From the NCBI GenBank assembly GCA_034112445.1, contig JAWUVI010000021.1, forward strand, positions 33,848-97,847: 64,000 bases of DNA, given 5' to 3'. The notes beneath the pieces were generated by a model. It made no database searches. It worked only from the letters and a program-made list of their open reading frames with translations, and was not told the DNA's origin. A program made the position numbers and the translations under genes. Numbering within the stretch: position 1 is the first letter of the stretch; each line of letters starts with the position of its first letter. Of the stretch, positions 1-11,200 are shown piece by piece. This DNA is from Pelagadaptatus sp034112445 (GTDB lineage Bacteria > Pseudomonadota > Gammaproteobacteria > Pseudomonadales > Cellvibrionaceae).

Positions 1-1806
1 ATCTATCAGCAGGCGCCGGTCTACAAACACCTTACCTACCCCCACCATGCCCGGTCTAAAGGCAACCTCATTGGAGTCAAAACCGGCCTCTACACGGTAA
101 AAGGTACTTTTGTCCTTCACTTCAGTTATGGGCGTGATTTTTTCAATGGTGAACTTGAACTCCTGACTCGACAGAGATGAAAACAACACATGACCTTGCT
201 GTTCAAGCTCAACGTCTAAGATTTTATATTCACTGACAAATAAGATAAGTCGATAATCATTTAGCGGCGAGATTTGATACAGCTCTTCACCTTGATTCAC
301 CGAACCACCAACTCTCTTACTTAAATCCCCGGCCACGACCAAAGAATCAAACGGAGCCTTAAGAATGGAGCGTTCCAGTTGACTCGTGGTAACCGCTAAT
401 TGTGCTCTCGACTGTGCCATTTTGGCGTACAGTATTTGCGCTTTTGAACGATCATAAGCCGCCATCGACTCATTGTATTCTTTATTATCTTGCTCTATTT
501 GGCTTAACCATTTGATTCTTTCGAGGCGTAAATCACGATCCTCCATGGCTAACAATTCGCTACCTTGTTGAACTTGATCACCGGCACTGACTTCAACCGA
601 TTTAATAAAGCCATTATAAGGAGCAGAAACGATTCTTATTTGTCTGGGTTCTAAAGTGACATCGGCATTGACCGTATAACCCCCTTCAACCACAGAGAAA
701 AAGACTAAAGCAAAGACAGAAACAATTAAGAATATTTTTCTTTTAAGGTAGCCCGGCGCTAACATCCGCTCTAGTTGTTTACGCGACTGTTTAGCTATAT
801 GAGTAAATAGGGAAACTTGAGCTTGTTTCTTTTCATTAAGAGCCAACCCAACCAAAGAGGTTGTAGCTTCTATAAAATTAATATCGTGCTCTATAAAAGG
901 TTGTTCCGCTGTTCTTTCAAACAACGCCATCGCGTATATATCATCATCTTTAACCAGTGGAATAATGAGTATCTGAGAGTTGTGATGACTGAATGATAAT
1001 TTTTCAGTGTTGTGACAGATAATGTTTTTATCATCGATTAAAGGCCACCGAATTATAGAGCGCTGATCAAATGATTCCTGCATCGCTGCGCGCATTTTCT
1101 TAGCCGATACCGAACGTAAATCATTATCGGTACTGCCTGATATTACGGCCAGTTTTATCTGTTGGTGTTTAACAAAACCGAAACTAACGCGTTCACAAGA
1201 GAAAACCTTGGCTAAATTATCAGCCCACTGGAGTGCAGACTCGTGCCATTCATCAGCTTTAGTGACCGACAGATAGCCATCGAGTGTAATATTTTGACGT
1301 TTTACTAATGCGGCCTGTTGCTGCCCTGCAGACGATTGATAAAAAAGCTCAACCCACAAACACAGCCACTCTAGGCGTGACATGAAGGTTTCTATTTCTT
1401 CGGCTTTCGTTAATATCACTCGACATGAAAAAACCGCTTTAATCTCAACGCCTAACTTAATTGGATAGGCAACGCCATAGACACCGTGTTCATCCTGTGG
1501 GATAACAATCGGGGACTGACTATGTGCGGCTTCATCAATAAGATCACCCAATAAATTGGTTAGCTCAGGATCTTGAATCGAAGCGGCAACAGGCTTAAGT
1601 CGACTGGAACTGTCGTCAGCGGTTAATAGTGCATCCGTTATACCACTGGTTTCTTGTAGGCAGTATTCCAGCCAAACCTCGTACCAATCCGCATCTTTTG
1701 CCGATTGATTTAATTGATCAAGGGTGATGTGAGACCTGCCAGAAAACGACTCAACGGAAATGACTGAATCGTCGTTATTCTGAGTTAATGAAGTATCTAT
1801 ATTCAC
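1..1806 (-). CDS. GAF-like domain/HlyD-family membrane fusion protein (C-terminus cut by window edge)
   Basis: The minus-strand frame is open from a GTG at 1804-1806 to the window edge (602 codons, no stop), so the gene continues to the left. An in-frame TGA lies three codons upstream of the GTG, which makes this start close to forced. Residues about 165-325 look like a GAF-type sensory domain, and residues 1-160 may hold a second, degenerate one. One strongly hydrophobic membrane segment follows at about 357-376. After it comes a periplasmic adaptor: a biotinyl-lipoyl-like half (SAPYNGFIKSVEVSAGD), an alpha-helical hairpin, the second lipoyl half (LKAPFDSLVVAGD) and a beta-barrel part. HlyD-type adaptors join an inner-membrane exporter to TolC in type I secretion. 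It lies 72 bp after the DUF3467 gene in the giant-protein operon, so it most likely exports that protein. The fused cytoplasmic sensory part is unusual. Domain names rest on pattern recognition only. Confidence 0.85.
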   Translation of the reverse strand, partial: MNIDTSLTQNNDDSVISVESFSGRSHITLDQLNQSAKDADWYEVWLEYCLQETSGITDALLTADDSSSRLKPVAASIQDPELTNLLGDLIDEAAHSQSPIVIPQDEHGVYGVAYPIKLGVEIKAVFSCRVILTKAEEIETFMSRLEWLCLWVELFYQSSAGQQQAALVKRQNITLDGYLSVTKADEWHESALQWADNLAKVFSCERVSFGFVKHQQIKLAVISGSTDNDLRSVSAKKMRAAMQESFDQRSIIRWPLIDDKNIICHNTEKLSFSHHNSQILIIPLVKDDDIYAMALFERTAEQPFIEHDINFIEATTSLVGLALNEKKQAQVSLFTHIAKQSRKQLERMLAPGYLKRKIFLIVSVFALVFFSVVEGGYTVNADVTLEPRQIRIVSAPYNGFIKSVEVSAGDQVQQGSELLAMEDRDLRLERIKWLSQIEQDNKEYNESMAAYDRSKAQILYAKMAQSRAQLAVTTSQLERSILKAPFDSLVVAGDLSKRVGGSVNQGEELYQISPLNDYRLILFVSEYKILDVELEQQGHVLFSSLSSQEFKFTIEKITPITEVKDKSTFYRVEAGFDSNEVAFRPGMVGVGKVFVDRRLLID

Positions 1807-1878
1807 GCAGGCTCATTACTTATTATTGGGTTGATGTATATTTATGTCGACGTAAAAGCACCTCTACTAGAAAGTGTT

Positions 1879-2166
1879 TTATTCGGCGTTATCACCAATA
1901 GCACCAAAGCGGTTCTCATACTCATCGACTACTTTACCCAACAACAAACTCAAACGTTTGGCCGCATACGGGTTTAAAATAATACGATCAGAAAGGTTAA
2001 TCGCCACTTCTTTCTGGCCCGTATGCCATGTCTGATTGGTTCCAAACAATAATGTGACTTCCTCACGAGTACTCGACACATTACACACATTCGCATACGA
2101 ACTGCGCATTTGTGAATCATTCCACGTTAATTTTGGTGTGTTTTGCGCCTGCTTTTTATCGGTCAT
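1879..2166 (-). CDS. DUF3467 family protein
   Basis: This 95-residue cytoplasmic protein has no signal peptide or membrane segment. The pattern SSYANVCNVSSTREEVTLLFG, then DRIILNPYAAKRLSLLLGKV, is characteristic of DUF3467, whose biochemical role is not known to me. The ATG at 2164-2166 has a good ribosome site (AAGGA, 7 bases upstream). It starts 42 bp after the stop of the giant gene and ends 72 bp before the GAF/HlyD gene, all on the same strand, so it is probably co-transcribed with the secretion system. Its place between a giant substrate and its adaptor suggests an accessory role in secretion or its control, but this is inference from position only. Confidence 0.8.
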   Translation of the reverse strand: MTDKKQAQNTPKLTWNDSQMRSSYANVCNVSSTREEVTLLFGTNQTWHTGQKEVAINLSDRIILNPYAAKRLSLLLGKVVDEYENRFGAIGDNAE

Positions 2167-2208
2167 TGTTCATCCTTAATTTATAGTGTGTTAATTGTTT
2201 TGTTTGGT

Positions 2209-5200
2209 TTATTTACTCGTCTTACGACGAACTAGCTCACCATCACTCCAAGTAAACAGATTCTGCTCTTTGGCTTTTTGTGTCATTAATTCTTCTGAAT
2301 TCTCAACACTGTAGCTCTGTTTGTTTTGGGTTTTCTGGCGAACTTGCCAGCCACGTCGCATGGCAGCCAAAGATATTACACCCAAGATAGCTTCAGCTCC
2401 ACGACTAACACCTGAATTGTCATCGGAGTCAACGTTCGATACCTTCATCGTCGCATCATCCTCAGCTTTCTCTTGTGGAATTGGGTTGCCATCTTCATCA
2501 AGAAGCACACAGCCTTCCGGTATAATTGGATCGCCGTTTTCATCAAGTTCAACTTCAATGGGCTCGCCGTTTTCATCGACAACTTGAACGTCACATGAGA
2601 CCTCAGACTCACCAGTATCTTCAGTTTCTTCACCAGCCGCCGTAGCCGGTAAGCTCTGTAAAAAGTCTTGCAGAGAATCATTAGCCGATGCGCCTTCACT
2701 TCCCGTACCCACTCGTACCAGCAATAAATTACTGCTGTGGATATTGGTGGTGAATTCGCCCGCTACTTGATAAACGTCTGACCAATCCAAGTCCAACTCA
2801 ATGGCGAAGGCGCTGTAGTATTGCCCCTGAGTCGCACCGATTAATTCAAGCGATGCTGGATCCGTAGAAATCAGTACACCACCAACGGTTTGAGTAAAGC
2901 GACCATAACCACCCAAGGCGATATCTTCTATGAAGTTGGCCTCAAACAAATCACTCTCGTGTCCGCCAAGTAACCAATCAAATCCTTCACCACCATCAAT
3001 GGTATCGGCGCCACCTTTTAACGGATCGATCGTATCAGCAAAGAACTGGCCGACTTGATCGTAACCGATGATGCCGAAATCACCGAAGATGATGTCATTA
3101 CCAGCGTCACCATAAAGTTCATCTTCGGCGCCGCCACCCATAATCCAGTCGTTGTCATCGCCACCATGAACCACATCCTGACCGCCTTGGTCAGGCAAGG
3201 TGGTTACCATTTCAACAAAGACATCATTCTGGAAGGTCATTTCACCGCTGTCAGCCAAGACCATATCGTCCCCGGCACCTGCATCAACGGTATCGTCATC
3301 AAGGCCAGCAATAATACGATCCTTACCGGCACCTGAGTCGATTGAATCATCACCCGTAGTACTTGGGTCTGAATCAGTTGAGGCTAAGCGAGACGCTATG
3401 CCATTGGTGTATTCAATGATGCCGTTATCACCAAAGATGTCATCGTCACCACCGGTGGTAGTAATCGTGTCATCGCCCTGACCTGCCAGGATGGTGTTGT
3501 CTCCGCCAGTGCTGCGAATTATGTCCTTACCGCCATTGATGAGATCAGTGTTCTCGATGGTTTCAATAACACCGGCTGAATCGTAATTAATCTCGCCGTT
3601 GTCACCAATGACGCGATCATTGCCTGTGCCCGTATCCACGGTATCACTACCTTGGCCTGCAATAACGGTGTTATCACCTTCGCCTGCATCAATAACGTCA
3701 TCACCACCTAGGTCGGTTACCGTACTGGTGGCGCGAGTTAAAATTGCGTCAACATAGATAAGTTCACCGCTGTCAGCTAACACAACATCGTTACCAGAGC
3801 TCGTGGTGATTTGGTCGTTATCTAGACCGGCAATAATACGATTATTACCAATACCCGCATTAATAATGTCGTCGCCTGTAGTGGACTCATCAACATCAAT
3901 GGAAACCAAGCGAGAAGCAACACCAGTGGTGTATTCAATTAAGCCGTTATCACCAAATATGTCATCATCGCCATCGAGTGTAGTAACCGTGTCGTTACCT
4001 TGACCAGCAATAATAACGTTACCGCCATGGCCAGCGGTAATAACGTCATTGGCGCCATTAACAATAGATGTACTGCTCAGACGATCAATAACTCCCGCTG
4101 TTGTCCAAATCATTTCGCCGCTATCGCCAATGATATGATTAGAACCCGCACCGGCTGTTACTGTATCTTCACCATTACCGGCGATGATCCAACCAGTAAC
4201 GTCCGTTAATGTAATTTGATCATTACCGCCTTCAGTCTCAACTGTAGAGACCATGCGGGTAACAACATCATTAACCACTTCTATTTGACCATTATCAGCT
4301 AAGACATGAGCCGTTCCAGCATCAACGGTAACAACATCATCACCGAGTCCAGCTAATACGCGATTATTACCATCCGTTACCGTAATCGTATCTATTGATG
4401 CTGTAGCAGGCGTTATATCCGAAGTTTGTAGTAGAACAGCCAAGCCATTTGCATCGAAGTCAATAGAGCCATTGTCACCTATAAGATTATTGGTGCCGCT
4501 AGCATTAATCGTGTCCTCACCAAAGCCAGCAATAACACTGTTAACGCCAGTGCCGCCGACGGTAATATCATCCGCGCCACCATTACCGGAGACATCGGAT
4601 TCAATTCGCGAAATAACGCTACCGTTGTAAGTAATTGTACCTAGATCACCAATAACGACATTGCTGCCAAGGCTATCGATAACCGTGTCATTGCCTAATC
4701 CAGCAATGATTCGATCATCGCCTTCATTGCCCATTATGTAGTCATTACCCATAACACTGGTGCTATGCGATTGAATCGTAATAGCCATGGTGCTGGTGAT
4801 TTCATCGGCAAACAATGGCGTCGCAGTACCATCGCTATTATCAGTAACTACGCCCTCATCGCCAAGGATGATGTCAACACCTTCACCGCCGTATAAGTAG
4901 TCATCACTCGCACTACCAATAATCAAGTCATTACCAATTTGGCCATGGATACGTGTCGCCAAAGTTGAGCCACTGGCATTAACTGTATCGTCTCCATCTT
5001 GGCCAAAAATATCTAAGCGACGCGCTCCGGTATCGCCGCCAGTATTAAGAACGTCATGAGAGATGACGTCAGTGACTGTGCTGGTAATACGATCGCTGCC
5101 TTCATTGCCATAAAGCGTGGTAACGCTAACATCCGAGCCTGTCACATCTTCAAAATAAACACCGGTGACAGCAATAACATCAGCGCCTTGGCTAGCCCAA

Positions 5201-8200
5201 ATAACCAGGTCGTTATTGTAATTTCCAGCGGTTGCGGTGTAAGTAATATCAGCTACGGCCATGCCAACCATACGACCATTACTCAAAGTGGCGGTATCGG
5301 CTACTAGGCTGTCGAAATCACTGACGTACAGTGAGTTAGCATCAGCGCCGGCATCGATATTTAATAAGCCATTTATGCCATCTAAAGTACCGTGTGCCAC
5401 GCCTATATTAGATAAATCACCATTAGCATCACTGGTGATATCTATTCGATCTTCACCGGCGTGCGTATTGATATTAGTAACTGTGTTGCTGTTAGTTGAT
5501 TGAACATTAATAACGTCAGCCGCAGAACCCGTATCAATATTGAGTGTGTCGACACCGTAATAGTTAATACCGTTAGTGCGAGTTTCAAGCGAAGCATCAC
5601 CAGCAGCAACGGTTAATGAAGCTGTTTCATGCTCACCTTGGAAGCTAATCAACCAACCCTCAGCGATTTTAATCAAACCGAAGTTATTGGTATGCGGTAA
5701 AGCATCATTACTGTTATTTGGGTTCAGAATAAGAGTCAACGCATCTCTAAGAGCTTTTTCATCATCAACTTCATTTCCAAGCCAATATTCAGCCCAATCG
5801 ATATTGGTTGTGCCTAGCTCTTTGGGGCCCAGACCTTCAGGGTCAATTCCAATCACGGTTAATTGATAATTACTGGTGCCATCAACTGTTAGAATCTGAG
5901 TGTTTCCTGCAACGCTAATAGGTGAACCATCACGTAGCGTGGTGATACGTGCATCGACAGAAATATCATCCGCTGCGAACAGACCTGTTGTCGTAGGATC
6001 AATATCGACAGTCATTTGTGGAATATTAACACCCGACATTTCACCACCAAAGGTGATGCTGTATAGGTTGCCACTGGCTGATACTTCTCTTTCAACCGTA
6101 ATGCCTTGCATATTGGTCATTTCTAGAAGAGTACCAAAGTGATTATTGAGTGCCATTGCCATGTCGTCAGAACTGATACCGTAGGCCATTGTGGCTATAC
6201 CGTAATCAACCCCAAAGTTCATCCCGAAAGTTCCACCAGCGGCACGAATGGCTAACTGCTGTTTCTCCGCTAACGAAGGCATATCCAAACCAATCAAACT
6301 GGTGCGTCGAACTTGCAACTCATTGCTGACCTCATCACCAGAGTCATCAACATTAAGGATGTCTCCAATATTATCGCCATCCGTTAGATCCGCTTCACCC
6401 ATATCAATGGTCAGTAAGGCGGCAATTTCATCGGCCAACTGCTCATTACTGCGAACGGTAATAACATCATCGCCCGCTTCAGTATTGATACTCGTCACAC
6501 CTGAAACGGTTTTGACTAGAACATCGTCATCACCTTTACCGGTGGTGATGTTGGTTGCTCCCTCGTGAGTCGATTCAATGATGACCTGATCGATACCATG
6601 ACCAAGGTCAAGACTCAGTATTTCAAGGCCTTCATAATGAATACCACCAGTAATATCAGTACCCGCAATGGTCACATCATCGCCCATACCTAAGCCGTAA
6701 ACGCGGCTTTCCGTTATGGTGACGCTTTCATCGGCCGGGCTATTACCGTTGTATATATTCAATACATCCACTTGGACAGCTTCATCCACTCGGGTATTGA
6801 GGTTTACCGGACGAATAAAGTATGAGTCGGTAGGCAGTATGGTCATGTCCTCCGGTAGATCTAAGGTCAAGGTCGTTAAGTCTTCAGAAATACCCAATAT
6901 ATCGACAACGGTGAGTAGTTCGCCATTGCGCATGATGGATATTTCATAAGGATTATTCTCAATACGAGGATCAAAACCATCGGCAAATTCGTTGGATTCA
7001 GGATCCCAATGTTCAGCATTTGAATCACTAAATTCATTGCCTGAGACAAAGGTAATTAAACCGTCTTCTGGGAATAAATTAGTTTCCAGAGGAAGCATGA
7101 CAGGATTATTGAGTTTGTAATCCGCTCCAATTTGTTCTCCGCCGTTTATAAATACTGGGCCACGTATTTGATTAACTCGCTCTGAGCCAGGCGCAAATAC
7201 TTTGACATCACCTCCATCAATGACCAAATCGTTAAAGGCTTGGACATCTATGGTGCGAATGTCACTCCAATCTCCGGCAGCTCCAGACGTAAATACTTCA
7301 CTAGAAACAATTCCAGAATTTAAAATCACCTGAACCTCAGGGTCGAGTTCAGCGGCGTCGGTGAAGACTAAATCACCGTTATAGGTTCTGGTTTCAACAC
7401 CGGCAAAATCAACGGTCACGTCGGCATCTGGAGCACCCGAAAGAACCATGAAGTAATTGTCATCTTGCCAGTTTGGTGAGGTGTTATAGTCCAGATATTT
7501 ATCCGCTACATCATAAGTGATTTCATAACGATCACCTTTGTTAATAACGATATCGGTACGATCTAGAGTAAACGTATCCGACTCTACGTCATAGAATGCA
7601 ATGGTCGAAGATTCACCCGCATCTACACCCGACAACATAGTCAACGTCATACCTTTCAAATCAACAAAGTCTTCATCAAGACCATGCCCATCAAGAGAGA
7701 TATTCAGTTGATAACTGTCAGTCATCCCCTGCTCCCATGTACTCGAATAAAGTACGTTATAGTCAGAGGTCGTGGTGGAGCTATAGGCCGCTAAATGGAT
7801 GGCCTCAGGATCAAAGATGTCACCATTCAATTCATAATCGTATACATAGCTGGTTGTTATCACGTTAGCCGAACGGGAATAGTTAACTTCATAACCTACT
7901 TCAACACTGTAAAATCCAGCCGTATCAAACAATAACAACAGCATTGGATCATTGATGTCGGTACTACCAACATCCAACTCGTCACTTAAATCCATTATTT
8001 CACTATTAGGAATGAGCACTCGGCTCTCGCCAGTTCCCTGATAGATTTTCAAATAAGGAACATAACTCGCTGTATAGGTAGTAGTGGTGTTTATCTGTTG
8101 AATGGTAAGTTCATCAAGATAATCAACAACTTGAGATCCCCAAAAGGTGTCTACCGTTTTAGTGTTAAATACAGGTGTCGATATAACTTCGTCATTCGTA

Positions 8201-11200
8201 TAACTACTGGTGTCAGTAAACGATTTACCAAAATCAAGATCAAACAAGCCTTGCGCCGAGGCAATACGTTGTTGACTGATAACGGCATCATCTATCTGAT
8301 TGCCATCCCCAATGACAATAGTTGCACCATTAGCGGTTGCATTATTGGTTAAACCCGCGGCCTCTAATTGCAACATCAACCAATCAGCAACAATATTATT
8401 AATTGGTTCTGCCACCGTAACAGCGGCTATGTCTGCTTGGGTCACTTCATGAGTAAACGCAACACCATTCACCGTCACCATCCAAACATCCCCAATAGCC
8501 GGAGAGCTGTCAGCGTTCAGATCAAGAGTGAACTTATCCCAGCGATCGTGTGTATTATCCCATGTTGGAGCTGGTAAGATTTCTGCATTTTTAATGATTA
8601 AGTTGGCGTCTATTTGCCCTTCATCTGCAGCCACAATAACCAATTCATCTCCAGAAGCGGTTACATCATAACCGCTACCAAAGTGAGTACTGATCGCCAA
8701 GGCCATAGCGTCTAGGTCAGTTGTTGCGGTGCCAATATAAGGTTGCACACCAGACCCGGCGATAGTAACAGTCCATTGATCACCAGCTGAAATTAATCCG
8801 CTGACATCGATGCTTTGCTCATAAACCGTAACAGTACTTGTTGTAGGCGAGGCTGACGTAATGACATCGGCATGCAACGTCAGATTGGGAGCCGCGCCAT
8901 TTGTGCGTTTAATCAACAAAGTATTGCTATTGGAATCATAAGTAGCCGTATAAGAACCACCAAAATCACCCGCTAAATTGTCACCGATGGTACCCAATGC
9001 CAGGGATCCATCTGATTCACTAGAGACAACCGTTGAACCTGACAAAACACTCCAATTAGCTGCTGTGACGGTATTATCCAACACTAATTTTTGTTGATAC
9101 TGGCTATTGGAGGAAGCAAACGTGCCATTACCTGAAGCGGACGAGGTTGCTGTCGAAATGCCGCTGCCACTTGCGGCGGCGATAGCCGTTAATCCAACGC
9201 TAAACGATGTTGAATCTATCGAAGTAACAACATAATCAGAACTGAGAGTATTACTTAGGTAAGAACGTAAATCAGCCGTAACATCCGCCAACGAAGGCCG
9301 ATCTGCTACATCCGTGAAACTGGCCGTGTAGGTTTTAGTCACCCCATCAATATTGATGGTCCAAGACTGGCCACTGCTAACTTGTCCGGCATCGCCTACG
9401 GTAAAGGTACGCTGAATTAATTCTGATGAAGCTCCTTGTATCTGCTCATCCTCAGTAACCGTAAGAGAAACGCTTTTAGAACCAGCATCGACAATTGAAA
9501 GCTCATTACCATTAGAAAATCCAGAGTACTCAATTCGGTAATCAGAACCTAGACCTGGTGCTGTGTCGGTTTTGACTTTAGCGATTAAGCCATTGGCTAT
9601 TTCGGTGAACGTTGGGTTGCTATCGGTTGGGTAAGTAAAGGTATCACTGCCAATGGTTAGCGCCCATACCTGACCGGTACCATATGCAGATACAGAAGAT
9701 AAAACAAAATCATTCTCTTGCAGTTCAGTCGACGACTGAGATGAAACTACAGTCGTCTCATGATCTACGTCTAGTCGGAATCCAACTTCAGTATTGCTAA
9801 TCTGTACACTCTTATTATCAGCACTACGAGTCACATTAAAGAAGGTGTTTACAGAGCCATAAAACTGAGTATTAAGACCAGTGCTAGCATGATTCAACTG
9901 GTTGAATAAATCTGTCGTTAGAGAAATATCTGTACTGCTAGGACCTGCAGTAACGGTGTACTCTTCACCACTCACATTGACAGTCCAAACATCTCCATCA
10001 GTGACAGAAGCAGGAAAATCTATCGTAGAGCTAAGACGCCAGCCACCAGCTGCACCAGTATCACCAACATCAGCAGGACTATTGTTGGGAGCTCCAGCTG
10101 GACCGGACAACATGTCGGTTGTTACTTCTATAACATAATTATCTTTGTAGTAAGAACCACCGCCTTCAATGGTGAGGTGATGCATTGAGTCATCAATAGA
10201 GCCATCAAGGGTACCAATATTATCATTGGGTTGATCGTACCAGCCGGTGTTCTTACCTGTGATGCTATCCGTACTGACCTGTTGACCTGTGGTTAATTTA
10301 GATTCTGCTTCATTCTCCAACAGCGGTGCAGGTATAAATTTAAATTCGGCAACCTCTTGGTTTTCAAGACCGAGGTGTAACTTATAATCTACGCCTTCAG
10401 GAACACCGGTTCCGTAAGTCGCTGATTTGTTGGTTCTACCATCGACTTCAAGAACGTAGATGCCAGCCGTATTAATTGTTGCTGATAAGCGAGCATCATT
10501 GATGCTTGTGCTACCAGAGTCGGTTGTCGAACTACCAAAACCAGTAATACTCACTGGTACGTATTCACCATCAATTAATTGCAAAAGGCGTAAACTACTC
10601 TGCCACCAAATACCATCTCCTGACTCATACCCCGAATCAATATCAGCGCTAAAACTTACAGGACCTTCTTTGACAACAAACTCGTAATAGTCACGGCTAT
10701 CATCGCCGGTGCCATTAACGGTTATATGAGGTCTGTCTTCAGACAGTTCGATGTCATCGCTAACAGCCTCACTCCAACGTGCAAGACTGAGGTCTTGAGC
10801 CGTAGCCATGGAATCATTGCCCACTAACTCTTCTACTTCAGCAAGACCAACACTGCCTGTAAATAAATTGCCAGCGGCATCAGTAATCGCTTCACCTTGA
10901 GCCAGTACACCTGTTGTAGCACGCTCTGCCACTTGGGTAGTGGAGTCACTTTGTAAGCGATAAGAGGTGATAATGTCATCGACAGTTGAGTCAATACCAT
11001 CCATATCGGTAATGACTCTCTCAAGTAACAACAGAGTTGGTTCGTCACCATCGGCGATGGTGACGTCGACTACGCCCATATTAAAGCCGTCGTAGTTAGT
11101 GTCTTCACTGGTCACTGTATGAGTAATTCGCCCGTAGTGTGTTCCTTCAACCACATCATCCGCATTCGCTTTAAAGGTAACGGTTTGCACATCGCGCCAG

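Noticed and set aside
2345..2420. Possible PEP-CTERM, GlyGly-CTERM or LPXTG-like sorting signal at the end of the giant protein
   Set aside because: The hydrophobic stretch is only about 11 residues and about 55 residues follow it, unlike true tripartite sorting signals.
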